A stretch of DNA of 38,299 nucleotides from Candidatus Hydrogenedentota bacterium (GTDB lineage Bacteria; Hydrogenedentota; Hydrogenedentia; Hydrogenedentiales; CAITNO01). The translations under genes were made by a program, and so were the position numbers. The notes beneath the pieces are model-generated. The model saw nothing but the letters and a program-made list of their open reading frames with translations. It made no database searches and was not told the DNA's origin. Positions within the stretch are counted from its first letter, which is position 1; the number at the start of each line of letters is the position of its first letter. Below are positions 26,160 through 34,212 of this stretch, one piece after another. Where the stretch lies: assembly GCA_903922535.1 (NCBI GenBank), contig CAIXUF010000750.1, positions 1-38,299 on the forward strand, in the 5' to 3' direction.

Positions 26160-27323
26160 TCACAGGGCGGTGCGCCGAAGTGTGGGCACGATGCACGACA
26201 GGATCTGAAGGGTCCGGTCCATTTCGGATTCCGTGTTGAAACGGCCGAGAGTCAGCCGCAGCGAACCCCTTGCGCGGACAGGGTCGAAGCCCATGGCCAG
26301 CAGCACGGAGGAGGGCTCCCCGGCGTGGTGCGCGCTGCATGCGCTGCCCGAGGAGGCGGCAATGCCCGCCTCGTCAAGCGCAAACAGCATTTTGATTGCC
26401 TCCCCCTCCTGCCCGGCGAAGCCGACGCAGACGTGCCCGGGAAGTCGGCGAAAACGGTGTCCAATGAGATAGGCCCAGGGAAACAGCCCCGCGATTCCGT
26501 CAATCAACCGGTCCCGAAGATGCACCAACCGGGCCGCCTCTTCGGACATGCCCTCCCCTGCCAGCGCGGCCGCCTGGCCAAACCCGACGATACCGGCCAC
26601 GTTTTCGGTGGCCGAACGCAGACCGCGCTCCTGTCCGCCGCCGTGAATGAGCGGTTCCAGCGGCGTGCCCGTTCGCACCCAGAGCGCGCCCACGCCCTTG
26701 GGGCCGTGCATCTTGTGCGCCGACAGGGAAACGAGATCGAGGGCGTCTTTGGAAACATCGAGAGGCACCCTGCCCGCGGCCTGAACGGCGTCGGTGTGGA
26801 AGATCGCGCCGCGCTCATGGGCAATGCGCGCCAGTTCGCCAATCGGCTGCAATGTTCCCACCACATTGTTTGCCGCCATGACGGACACCAGGCAGGTTGT
26901 GGGCTGGAACAGCCGTGACAGCACATCGGTATCGACAATGCCGTCCCCGCCCACGGGCAGGAAGGACACCCGCACGCCGCGCTGCCCCAAAAGCCACCGG
27001 CATGTCTCCATAACGGCCGGATGCTCCACGGCACTCGTGATTATGTGGCAGTTGTGCGCCCCGAGGGCGTCCACCACCCCTTTGAGCGCCATGTTGTCCG
27101 ATTCAGTGCCACTTGCGGTGAACAGGATGTCCCCGGGGGCTGCGTGGATCAGGTCCGCCACCTGCTGCCGGGCGCGGTCAACGGCCTGCCGCGCCTCGCG
27201 GCCCGGTCGGTGCAGGCTGGAGGGGTTCCCAAAGGCGTCCAGCAACCACGGACGCATGGCCTCTGCCACCCGGGGATCGAGCGGTGTGGTCGCGGAATTG
27301 TCCAGATAGATGCGCGTATCCAC
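26160..27323 (-). CDS. Cysteine desulfurase, NifS/IscS family
   Basis: PLP-dependent enzyme that takes sulfur from cysteine for Fe-S cluster or other cofactor assembly. Length 387 is usual for the family. The start is GTG at 27323, six bases after the preceding stop. Visible are YLDNSATTPLDP at the N-terminus, SGTESDN, His101 in AVEHPAV, the PLP lysine Lys204 in SAHKMHGPKG, and catalytic Cys329 in SSGSACSAHH. The active-site loop is of the long, class I type. It is the last of four genes on one strand and belongs by position with the ABC ATPase, GTPase and 4Fe-4S protein, so it may be a dedicated sulfur donor for that module rather than the housekeeping IscS. No IscU, IscA or NifU gene is next to it. 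Confidence 0.9.
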   Translation of the reverse strand: MDTRIYLDNSATTPLDPRVAEAMRPWLLDAFGNPSSLHRPGREARQAVDRARQQVADLIHAAPGDILFTASGTESDNMALKGVVDALGAHNCHIITSAVEHPAVMETCRWLLGQRGVRVSFLPVGGDGIVDTDVLSRLFQPTTCLVSVMAANNVVGTLQPIGELARIAHERGAIFHTDAVQAAGRVPLDVSKDALDLVSLSAHKMHGPKGVGALWVRTGTPLEPLIHGGGQERGLRSATENVAGIVGFGQAAALAGEGMSEEAARLVHLRDRLIDGIAGLFPWAYLIGHRFRRLPGHVCVGFAGQEGEAIKMLFALDEAGIAASSGSACSAHHAGEPSSVLLAMGFDPVRARGSLRLTLGRFNTESEMDRTLQILSCIVPTLRRTAL

Positions 27324-27329
27324 GTGCGG

Positions 27330-28046
27330 CTACCCGATGAACAGGCCTTCCAGGCGCACCTGGAAACCATCGGCCGTCCGGTTCAGGTAGTTGATCAGGC
27401 CGCTGTGACGCCATTGCAACATGCACATGCGCGGCTGGAAGAAATGGCGGGCGCCGATGCGCAGCTCCACGCGGGTCTGTTTCACCAACCCCTCGTATCC
27501 TTCCGCGATGTAGTACCCCAGGTCTTTGAATCCGTTTGCTCGCGGGCCAAGCGGGCCGGTGACGCACCACGTGATTACGCCCGTCCGACGGTCCACCTCG
27601 GTGGCGACGCCGCAGTGGGTTATGGGGCAGCCACAGGACATGCCGAGCGGGCGGCCAATCAGAATGTCGCCGACGGCCACCTCCAGTTCGCGGGTGATCA
27701 TGGGGTTATGCGGAATGATGATCTCGCGGGGGCCGGGATCCTCCGGGAAGTGCTCCAGATAGAAATCGAAATCCCTGCCAAGGCTGTCCGCGTATGACGC
27801 CGTGGAGGAGGGCCATTCGCCGCTCTTGTCACAGGCTCCACACGCCGCGGATGAAGCCGCTTCACAGGCGCACGGCTCGGGCAGCGGACTCGGTTGATCA
27901 GTCCTGACACGGTTTTCAGAAATGTGGATGCACCGTTTGATCTGGTCCGGTTCAGTTTCAAGCCGGTCCGCCAATTCCCCGCAGGTCCGATATCCGCAGA
28001 CGCCGCAGTTCAACCCCGGCAGCTCCGTCGGCAACGTTGTGTTCAT
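27330..28046 (-). CDS. 4Fe-4S domain protein of a putative metallocluster module
   Basis: A 238-residue cytoplasmic protein. Residues 14-39 hold a C-x2-C-x4-C-x16-C pattern (LPGLNCGVCGYRTCGELA, closed by Cys39), the 4Fe-4S domain found in RnfB and the corrinoid protein subunit of CO dehydrogenase/acetyl-CoA synthase. Further cysteine clusters follow (CACEAASSAACGAC; later CGCPITHCG and a single WCVTG). The C-terminal part after residue 100 is beta-rich and I do not recognise it. The ATG at 28046 has an AGGAAGGGA site. It stands between the GTPase (gap 130 bases) and NifS (gap 6 bases). A cluster scaffold or electron carrier for the neighbouring proteins is the likely role, inferred from context. 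Confidence 0.65.
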   Translation of the reverse strand: MNTTLPTELPGLNCGVCGYRTCGELADRLETEPDQIKRCIHISENRVRTDQPSPLPEPCACEAASSAACGACDKSGEWPSSTASYADSLGRDFDFYLEHFPEDPGPREIIIPHNPMITRELEVAVGDILIGRPLGMSCGCPITHCGVATEVDRRTGVITWCVTGPLGPRANGFKDLGYYIAEGYEGLVKQTRVELRIGARHFFQPRMCMLQWRHSGLINYLNRTADGFQVRLEGLFIG

Positions 28047-28150
28047 AACCAGTTCCCTTCCTGTTTCGTTGTTCGGAAAATGGGTAACGGGTCAGCCTTT
28101 CCACGAAGCAACCGAAACATCCCGTCATCCATCTCCCAGTGTCCTTCTCT

Positions 28151-28180
28151 ACATTTCACATTTCACACTTCACACTTCAT
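28151..28180. repeat. Short degenerate tandem repeat (TTCACA-type) over a stop codon
   Basis: ACATTTCACA, TTTCACACTT and CACACTTCAT run on in a 6-7-base degenerate repeat that overlaps the stop codon of the GTPase gene and part of the 130-base gap to the 4Fe-4S gene. The rest of that gap shows only a ribosome site. Confidence 0.4.
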
Positions 28181-28878
28181 TCGCCCCGGTAGAAGTTCTG
28201 GTTTTCCAGCGCGCGCACCACCCCGAAGTGGGACTGCCAGCCAATCTCCTTCTTGCCGACGCAGATGGTGCAGGTGCCCACCGGGGGATTGCCCCGGAGC
28301 ATGAGTTGCTCAGTGACATCAGGGGTTTGCAGGACGTGCTCGACGATGGGGTCGATGCCGATGCCGTACAGGGCGTTCACCTCACGAATGCGCACCGCGG
28401 GCGCGGCCTCCTTGATGCGCGCGCGAAACACCTCGCGCTCCGCCTGGGACACCAGGTCGATCTTGGTGACGACGGCTATGTCGGCGAGGGAAAGCATGGG
28501 GCCGATCTTGCGCGGCAGGTTCATGCCGCTGGTGGCCTCCATGACCATGATGCCCAGGCCGCCGTCCACATAGGGGGCGCAACGCAGGCACAGGCCTGCC
28601 GTCTCCACCAGCAGGATGTCGGTTTGGGCGCGCGCCGCCCAAGCAAGCGCGTCGCCAAGCACGAGCACACTGCAATGGTCGGGGCACAGTTCGCCCGAAT
28701 ACACCTTGCGGGTGGGAATCTCGAATTCCCGCGCGAAGACCTCGTCCTCGTCGGCGTACTGTACATCAATCTTGAGAAACGCCAGACGCTTGTGCGCCGC
28801 CGACAGTTTTCGGGCCAAGTGGCGCAGCACGGAGGTTTTGCCCGTGGTGGCGGGCCCGGCGCAGATCACGAGTTTCAC
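28177..28878 (-). CDS. HypB/UreG-like (SIMIBI) GTPase with cysteine pairs
   Basis: A 233-residue P-loop NTPase. GTG at 28878 overlaps the ABC gene's TGA (GTGA) and begins directly on the first strand (KLVICAGPATTGKTS). Walker A is residues 8-15, and TKID at 138-141 is the guanine-specificity motif. The central strand DILLVETAG is of the SIMIBI kind (HypB, UreG, CooC, MeaB). Three cysteine pairs stand out: CPDHC (65-69), CLRC (97-100) and CTIC (203-206). They could bind nickel, zinc or an iron-sulfur cluster. Relatives insert or check metals and cofactors in target enzymes at the cost of GTP. The target is not in this window. Placed between the ABC ATPase and the 4Fe-4S protein. Confidence 0.75.
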   Translation of the reverse strand: MKLVICAGPATTGKTSVLRHLARKLSAAHKRLAFLKIDVQYADEDEVFAREFEIPTRKVYSGELCPDHCSVLVLGDALAWAARAQTDILLVETAGLCLRCAPYVDGGLGIMVMEATSGMNLPRKIGPMLSLADIAVVTKIDLVSQAEREVFRARIKEAAPAVRIREVNALYGIGIDPIVEHVLQTPDVTEQLMLRGNPPVGTCTICVGKKEIGWQSHFGVVRALENQNFYRGE

Positions 28879-29690
28879 AGCACTCCCTCCCCGGCAAATC
28901 CGGCAAGGCCGGCGCCTTTGAAATCCTCCCCGGTAAGCTGTCCACCCTGCCGTATGGTCTCGCGCAGACGGCACAGCAGATCGTCGAGCCGTGTGACGGT
29001 GACGCCGAAGGCGCGTTCGGCCGAATCGGTGCGGATGACTGCGGTGATGCCGCCGTTGCGCATGACGATGCGAAAATCGGACAGCAGCGCAATGCGCGGA
29101 TCGTGGGTGACAAACACGAAGATCTTGCGGCGGCGCCGCAAGAGTTCGAGTGCGCGGGCGCGGTTGATGCCCGCGTTCTCCACCTCGTCTAGCAGCACGA
29201 TGGGCGTGTCGCAGATGACGGCGGCATCGGCGATGAGCAGGGCGCGGGTCTGGCCGCCGGAGAGTTCTGTCATGCGGCTTGCACGGTCAATCGGCTCGCC
29301 CGTGAGCTGGTTGGCGAAGTCGAGCGTTTCCCCCACCAGGTCGGCCACATGGAGCGGATCGGAGGCGCGAATGCCGGCGTGGGTGCGCAGAAACACGTCC
29401 ACCGGAAGATCCGACAGGAAATTGGTGTGCTGTGTGATGAGCGCAATCGGGTTGTGCGCCGGGTCCTCCCGGTATTCCGACGGCGGCGCGACCCCATCAA
29501 CCAGAATGGTCCGGCCCGTCGGCGTGTCGCCCTGCGCGAACAGTTCAATGTCGTTGATCAGCGTGGTCTTGCCCGACCCGGTGGGGCCGACGATGCTCAC
29601 CACGTCGCCCATGCGCAGGTCGATGCGCTGCACCGTTTCTGCGGTGTCGGCTTTGCCTTGACCGCCCAGAATGGTGATGGTGTCAATCAT
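28875..29690 (-). CDS. Stand-alone ABC-type ATPase of a putative metallocluster module
   Basis: A 271-residue ABC ATPase. The ATG at 29690 follows AAGGAGGT. Visible are Walker A GPTGSGKT (35-42), Q-loop Gln87, signature LSGGQ (143-147), Walker B IVLLDE (164-169) and switch His196 in VTHDPRIA. The C-terminal 60 residues extend beyond the ATPase. The gene overlaps the GTPase gene by four bases, and no membrane protein or binding protein is adjacent. A soluble role is therefore more likely than import, comparable to SufC in iron-sulfur assembly. It heads a four-gene run with GTPase, 4Fe-4S protein and NifS. A permease elsewhere in the genome cannot be excluded. Confidence 0.8.
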   Translation of the reverse strand: MIDTITILGGQGKADTAETVQRIDLRMGDVVSIVGPTGSGKTTLINDIELFAQGDTPTGRTILVDGVAPPSEYREDPAHNPIALITQHTNFLSDLPVDVFLRTHAGIRASDPLHVADLVGETLDFANQLTGEPIDRASRMTELSGGQTRALLIADAAVICDTPIVLLDEVENAGINRARALELLRRRRKIFVFVTHDPRIALLSDFRIVMRNGGITAVIRTDSAERAFGVTVTRLDDLLCRLRETIRQGGQLTGEDFKGAGLAGFAGEGVL

Positions 29691-30028
29691 AGAGTTATTA
29701 CCTCCTTTGTTTTGCCCGTTCATCTTGCCCAGCCATCCCCGCATCACGATCAAAGGCACCGTGGACGCCGGGACGAACTGACCGTGGAACTGTAGGGTGC
29801 TTAAACTCTTGCGAAGCAAGACGGAACGCACCGTCTTCCCGCTTGTCACACTGGCGGACTTTGTTCCGCTTCGCAGAATTTCATGGACCACTTATGACCG
29901 CACTCCACACTGGAAGCGCCGGCACTCTGCCGTCCGAACACCCGCCACACGGGCGGGCGCCATCATCTTCCTCTGATTCGGGCCCGCTCCGAAGCCGTGC
30001 TCATGCACAATGTTGAATCGAATATTTC
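29691..30028. other. 338-base intergenic region with a palindromic repeat
   Basis: Holds the ribosome site AAGGAGGT of the ABC gene and an element resembling the one at 3711-3743 but inverted: GTAGGGTGC (29792-29800) and GCACCG (29828-29833) enclosing TTGCGAAGCAA-type sequence. Arms AAGACGG/CCGTCTT (29819-29838) overlap it. I see no convincing gene or sigma70 promoter here. Confidence 0.35.
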
Positions 30029-32320
30029 CTACGGCCGGCGCAATGTGGACATTGCGGCCAGGCCCAACCCGCCCAATGCCATCAGGAACAGGTCGCTCAG
30101 GCCTCCCCCCGGACTGAAACGCGACTTGCCGCCCTGACAGCCCGCGCAACCGCCGCCTGAATTCAGGCCCAATTCTTCGTCGCTCAACTGCCTGTCACCG
30201 TTGGTGTCGAGTTCGTTGAACAGGGCCTCGGTCAGCCCCGGCAGAGCCGTGACGGCTTCTTCAAAGGACAAGGTGCCATCGCCGTTTGTGTCCGCCGAAG
30301 CATGGGCCGAGGCAAGCTGCTGCCGGGCCGTGTCGCGGCTTGGCGGTTCGCCTTCACCCTCCGGCACCGGTGTCGGGCCACAGCTGACGACGATGCTGAC
30401 CACCGCGCCTGGGGGCAACTCGGTGCCCGTGGCGGGGCTTTGTGCCATTACGCGTCCGGGCGCCACCGCCGCACTGTAGTCCCGCGACACGACACCCAGC
30501 GCCAGGCCGGCATTCGCTATGGCCGATTCCGCCTGCTCCCGCAGTTTGCCCACCACGTCGGGCATCACGGACGGTTGGACACCGCGGCTGATTACAAGAT
30601 TGACCTGCGTGGGCGGAAGCGCAAGCGTTCCCGCGGCAGGTGTCTGGGAAACGACCGTACCGACAGGGACGGTCGGGCTGTATTGCCGTGTCACTGTGCC
30701 GACAACGAGACATGCGCCGGTGATAATCACTCCGACATCCCCCTCGGGCTTGCCCACCACGTCAGGCACGATTACCGGCTCGGGCCCTTTGGAAATGGCC
30801 ACGTCCACGGTAGACCACTGGGGAACTTGAACGCCCGCCAGTGGTGCCTGGCGGATGACATGGTCGGGCGGAATGGTGGGATGATATTCTTCGGTTTCAT
30901 TGCGCACGTACAGCAGTGCGGCCGCAACCAGTTCCCGCACGGTTGTCCGGGCAAGCCCGGACAGGTCAGGCACGGTTACCGGGACCGGCAATTCATAAGC
31001 GCCCCTGTCCACGCCCACACCCTGCGGGCGCGGCACGCCCAGGATGTCGGTAGCGGGTGCGCCATCGGCCGTGCCCGTGTCAATGCAGGGCGAGCCGGGC
31101 TGGAGACGGAAATCCCCTGTTGTGGGGTTTGCAAAGAGGGGATCGGCAACGATGTTGCCCGTGCCTGCCACTTCCTTGGAGAGGCAGGAGTAGGAGACGG
31201 TGGAATTGGCCGTGACGTCCGGCCGCAACCCTTCGCACCGCATGATACAGTTTATGCCGGTACTGTCAAGAAGGGCGGTTCCATCCCCGGGATCTGTGAA
31301 GGATCCTCCACCCACATAGCATTCACACACGTCATCCCACATCCCCGCGTAGCCAAATGTATAGGGCGTTACCGTGTTGTTCACGAAGGTGCAGTTGACC
31401 GCACTGCCGTAGGCCATGCCCCCGCCTTGATGCGCCGAGTTTCCCGTGAAGACGCAGTTGTCGGCCGTGCCCCCGGAAACTCCGCCGCCGGCGCCAAGTA
31501 TTGGGATGGAGTTTCCGGTGAAAGTGCAACTGTGCGCCGCCCCCCCCATCATTCCCCCACCCGCAAACTGGGACCTGTTGTCTGTAAAGACGCAGTTGTA
31601 AGCCGTGCCGTTAAACATGCCGCCGGCCTCGTCAGCCTGGTTCCCGGTGAAGGCGCAGTTGCAAGCCGTTCCGTTTGACATGCCCCCGCCATTTGAACGG
31701 GCCGAATTTGTGTTGAAAACGCAGTTGTAAGCCGTGCCATTTGACATGCCCCCGCCATTAGAGTAGGCCGAGTTTCCAGTAAAGACGCAGTCGTAAGCCG
31801 TACCGTTTGACATGCCCCCGCCGTCCGAGCCGGACCAGTTTCCGGTGAAGACGCAGTTGTGGGCGGTGCCGTTCGATATCCCGGCTCCCTCGAAGGCATG
31901 GCCGTATTGCAGGGTTAAGCCATCAACGACATTCGTCTCGTTGGCAGTAATGCACCGTCGCGTGTAATCTCCGAAGATTACTGTCGCGGCGGGATCCACA
32001 CCGCGCCCGTCGCGGGTGGTTTCCGTGCCCGCGAAGCCACCGTAGAGGGTGATACCCTCTTTCAGATTGACCACCTGATCCCCCGTGCCGGTGTAGGTGC
32101 CGGCGGCGACCCACACCTCGTCACCGGCGGCGGCGGCATCCACGGCCGACTGGATGGCGGGGTGGGCCATGGCCCATGTTTGACCATCGGGGGTGGCGGA
32201 ACTGGACGCCGCGTTGACATACCACACTGCGGCAGGGGCCATCGGTGAAGTCAGCAGAGCTGCACACAAAAAAGAAAAGACAACAATGCTCCGTCCAAGC
32301 TCAATGTCCCTCGCGATCAT
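30029..32320 (-). CDS. Exported beta-helix protein with three PASTA repeats, EF-hands and a C-terminal anchor
   Basis: A 763-residue surface protein. Signal peptide to about residue 30 (VVFSFLCAALLTSPMAPAA). A right-handed beta-helix follows, with a start typical of these adhesin or polysaccharide-binding proteins (IQSAVDAAAAGDEVWVAAGTY, LYGGFAGTET) and 22-residue repeats of the form GGGMSNGTAYNCVFTGNSA. Residues about 446-652 hold three PASTA repeats (VPDVVGK-type). Two EF-hand calcium loops follow (DTNGDGTLSFEE, DTNGDRQLSDEE), dockerin-like in spacing. The C-terminus is CAGCQGGKS, a short loop, one hydrophobic segment and a basic end (RRP), in the manner of PEP-CTERM-like sorting signals. 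ATG at 32320 with GGGAG upstream. A sigma54-type promoter precedes it. Likely a calcium-stabilised cell-surface adhesion or substrate-binding protein. Confidence 0.75.
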   Translation of the reverse strand: MIARDIELGRSIVVFSFLCAALLTSPMAPAAVWYVNAASSSATPDGQTWAMAHPAIQSAVDAAAAGDEVWVAAGTYTGTGDQVVNLKEGITLYGGFAGTETTRDGRGVDPAATVIFGDYTRRCITANETNVVDGLTLQYGHAFEGAGISNGTAHNCVFTGNWSGSDGGGMSNGTAYDCVFTGNSAYSNGGGMSNGTAYNCVFNTNSARSNGGGMSNGTACNCAFTGNQADEAGGMFNGTAYNCVFTDNRSQFAGGGMMGGAAHSCTFTGNSIPILGAGGGVSGGTADNCVFTGNSAHQGGGMAYGSAVNCTFVNNTVTPYTFGYAGMWDDVCECYVGGGSFTDPGDGTALLDSTGINCIMRCEGLRPDVTANSTVSYSCLSKEVAGTGNIVADPLFANPTTGDFRLQPGSPCIDTGTADGAPATDILGVPRPQGVGVDRGAYELPVPVTVPDLSGLARTTVRELVAAALLYVRNETEEYHPTIPPDHVIRQAPLAGVQVPQWSTVDVAISKGPEPVIVPDVVGKPEGDVGVIITGACLVVGTVTRQYSPTVPVGTVVSQTPAAGTLALPPTQVNLVISRGVQPSVMPDVVGKLREQAESAIANAGLALGVVSRDYSAAVAPGRVMAQSPATGTELPPGAVVSIVVSCGPTPVPEGEGEPPSRDTARQQLASAHASADTNGDGTLSFEEAVTALPGLTEALFNELDTNGDRQLSDEELGLNSGGGCAGCQGGKSRFSPGGGLSDLFLMALGGLGLAAMSTLRRP
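31410..31890 (-). repeat. 66-bp tandem repeats inside the beta-helix gene
   Basis: The block TTGACATGCCCCCGCC recurs at 31675, 31741 and 31807, an exact 66-base period (22 codons). More diverged copies extend the array on both sides to about eight. It encodes successive beta-helix coils. Confidence 0.75.
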
Positions 32321-32393
32321 GGTCCATCTCCCTTGTTCCGACGGTTCTCTTGTCCCGTCATTCCTTCTACTCGAGATCTCTGTTCATTTTGCT

Positions 32394-32425
32394 TGACCAA
32401 CCCTTCTCACGGTTGAAGTTGGTCA
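32394..32425. promoter_or_regulatory. Inverted repeat in the divergent control region
   Basis: TGACCAAC (32394-32401) and GTTGGTCA (32418-32425) are perfect eight-base arms 16 bases apart. They lie just downstream of the predicted start of the beta-helix transcript and upstream of the regulator gene. Possible protein-binding site or leader-RNA hairpin. Confidence 0.35.
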
Positions 32426-32436
32426 TACTTTCCATC

Positions 32437-32453
32437 CTGTTGCAAAGCAACAG
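32437..32453. promoter_or_regulatory. Palindrome overlapping the -12 element
   Basis: CTGTTGC-AAA-GCAACAG (7-base arms) includes the -12 TTGC of the sigma54-type promoter, so a protein bound here would block sigma54 RNA polymerase. Confidence 0.35.
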
Positions 32454-32461
32454 CCATGCCA
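32446..32461 (-). promoter_or_regulatory. Sigma54-type promoter of the beta-helix gene
   Basis: On the minus strand TGGCATGGCTGTTGCT matches TGGCACG-N4-TTGCW with one mismatch and the required GG-N10-GC spacing. Transcription would start near 32436, giving a leader of about 115 bases to the ATG at 32320. A sigma54 activator is encoded divergently next door. Confidence 0.6.
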
Positions 32462-32573
32462 AGCCAGCGCATGCCGCGCAAGTAACTGTATTCCAGCATG
32501 TTATGGCTATTCCGTAGAAGCCAGACAGGGAATCCGTTATATTTGCTTGCTCTTTTCCGTCTTAAATGATAGA

Positions 32574-32593
32574 CTGTCTACCAAAAGAGACAG
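32574..32593. promoter_or_regulatory. Possible activator-binding site upstream of the regulator gene
   Basis: CTGTCT (32574-32579) and AGACAG (32588-32593), together with the overlapping palindrome TAGAC-T-GTCTA (32570-32580), lie just before the activator's start and about 110-130 bases upstream of the sigma54-type promoter, the usual distance for an enhancer-like site. Confidence 0.3.
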
Positions 32594-32599
32594 AAAGAA

Positions 32600-34168
32600 A
32601 TGGAGCACTTCAACGAAATACTCTTGGAAGTCTGGCGCGAAGCCTGCCGCTACATTGTGATCGGCGAGTCGACATCCACTATCGCCCGCATGCTGTCGGC
32701 GCACATGCCGCTTGAGCAAGTGTGTGTGCGCCGTCTCGACCGGACGAAGTGTGGATTGGAGACCGTGGCCGTCGGCCCCGTCGACCCCGGCCGCCTGCTT
32801 TCCGGCGGACGCACGGAGTGCAGCGCCGCACAATTCGAGGCGTTGCTGAGGTGGTGCCGCAACGGCGAGGTGAAACATTTTCCTGCGGGGGACGACGGGC
32901 CCGGCGAGGCGACTGCGGGAATACTGCCGACGGAAATGCAGCGGGACCTTCTCGCCGGTCCGCTTGCGCATGAGGCTGAGCCGTCCGGTGTTTTGATATT
33001 CGTGGCACAGGACGGGCTCCGGTTCGAGGACCGTCACGCGGGCATGATGAAGGGGTTGATCGCGCCGTTCTCTGCGGCGCTTGAGAACGATCATCGCCTC
33101 CGCGAGATGAAGGCGCTGCGCGAGGCCGCCGAGGCCGACAAACAATCCCTGCTGAACCGGCTGGGGCGGCGGGACCTGGGTGATGTAATCGTGGGGGACG
33201 ACACGGGCCTTCAGTCCGTCATGGAACGCGTCGAGCTTGTGTCCCGGTCCGACGTGCCCGTGCTGATTCTGGGCGAGACCGGTTCCGGCAAAGAGCTGAT
33301 TGCCCGGGCCATCCACCGCCGGTCCGCGCGTGCGACGGGCCCGGTGATCCGGGTGAATTGCGGGGCGATCCCGCCGGAACTCATCGACTCACAACTGTTC
33401 GGCCACGAAAAAGGGGCCTTCACGGGTGCGGTCGAGACCCGCAAAGGCTGGTTTGAACGGGCCGATCGCGGCACGCTCTTCCTGGATGAGATTGGCGAAC
33501 TGCCGCTGGCGGCGCAGGTTCGGCTGCTGCGCATCCTTCAGGACGGCTGGCTGGAACGCATCGGCGGGCAACAACCGATCAGCGTGGACGTGCGGATTGT
33601 CGCCGCCTCGCACCGCGACCTGGCCTCGATGGTCGCCGAAGGCCGGTTTCGGGAGGATCTGTGGTACCGGGTCGCCGTCTTTCCCATCTTCCTGCCACCG
33701 CTCCGTGACCGTCGCCAGGATATCCCCCGGCTTGCGCGGCATTTCGCCGAGCGGGCGGCCGTCCGGTTTGGGTTGCCGGTGCTGATGCCCACGGAGGAAG
33801 ACAACGCCCTCCTGTGCGCCTATGCGTGGCCGGGCAACGTGCGCGAACTCGGCACGGTCCTGGACCGCGCGGCGATACTCGGCAATGGCCGGTGTTTGGA
33901 AGTCGCCAAGGCGCTGGGAGTCATGGGCCCCGTGCTGGATTCGTGCGCGGGCGTTGCGCCCGGCTCAGGCGCGTCGAACGCCGCCCACACCTTCGGTCCG
34001 CTCGACGCGGCCATGCGCGGGCATATCGAGACCGCGCTGGCGCAGACAAAGGGCCGCATCGAAGGCCCCCACGGAGCAGCGGTTCTCCTGGGCATCAACC
34101 CCCACACGCTCCGCGCGCGCATGCGGAAACTGGGCATTGTCTGGAGGGACTTTCGGAACACGCAATAG
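32600..34168 (+). CDS. Sigma54-dependent transcriptional activator (NtrC/NorR/FhlA type)
   Basis: A 522-residue bacterial enhancer-binding protein. Residues about 1-165 resemble a GAF-type sensor domain, not a phosphoreceiver domain, so it likely senses a small molecule, metal or gas. A coiled-coil linker follows (about 163-190). The AAA+ domain shows Walker A GETGSGKE (225-232), the sigma54-contacting loop GAFTGA (272-277), Walker B TLFLDEIGEL (near 295) and arginine fingers in FREDLWYR. The C-terminus (about 483-515) is a Fis-type helix-turn-helix (GRIEGPHGAAVLLGINPHTL). The likely start, ATG 32600, has only a weak purine-rich ribosome site. It is transcribed away from the beta-helix gene, whose promoter it probably activates. 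Confidence 0.88.
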   Translation: MEHFNEILLEVWREACRYIVIGESTSTIARMLSAHMPLEQVCVRRLDRTKCGLETVAVGPVDPGRLLSGGRTECSAAQFEALLRWCRNGEVKHFPAGDDGPGEATAGILPTEMQRDLLAGPLAHEAEPSGVLIFVAQDGLRFEDRHAGMMKGLIAPFSAALENDHRLREMKALREAAEADKQSLLNRLGRRDLGDVIVGDDTGLQSVMERVELVSRSDVPVLILGETGSGKELIARAIHRRSARATGPVIRVNCGAIPPELIDSQLFGHEKGAFTGAVETRKGWFERADRGTLFLDEIGELPLAAQVRLLRILQDGWLERIGGQQPISVDVRIVAASHRDLASMVAEGRFREDLWYRVAVFPIFLPPLRDRRQDIPRLARHFAERAAVRFGLPVLMPTEEDNALLCAYAWPGNVRELGTVLDRAAILGNGRCLEVAKALGVMGPVLDSCAGVAPGSGASNAAHTFGPLDAAMRGHIETALAQTKGRIEGPHGAAVLLGINPHTLRARMRKLGIVWRDFRNTQ

Positions 34169-34212
34169 ACCGACCAGAGGCACCGCTCCGTTATGGGCCG
34201 ACACGGCGGTTA

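Noticed and set aside
28875..29690. ATPase of an ABC importer
   Set aside because: No permease or binding protein is adjacent, and its overlap and order tie it to the GTPase, 4Fe-4S protein and NifS; kept only as an alternative.
29691..29891. Longer start for the ABC ATPase
   Set aside because: The added 67 residues contain no conserved sequence and cover a palindromic repeat; ATG 29690 has an AAGGAGGT site.
31410..31890. CRISPR-like regular repeats
   Set aside because: The 66-base period is in frame and encodes beta-helix coils; there are no unique spacers between short identical repeats.
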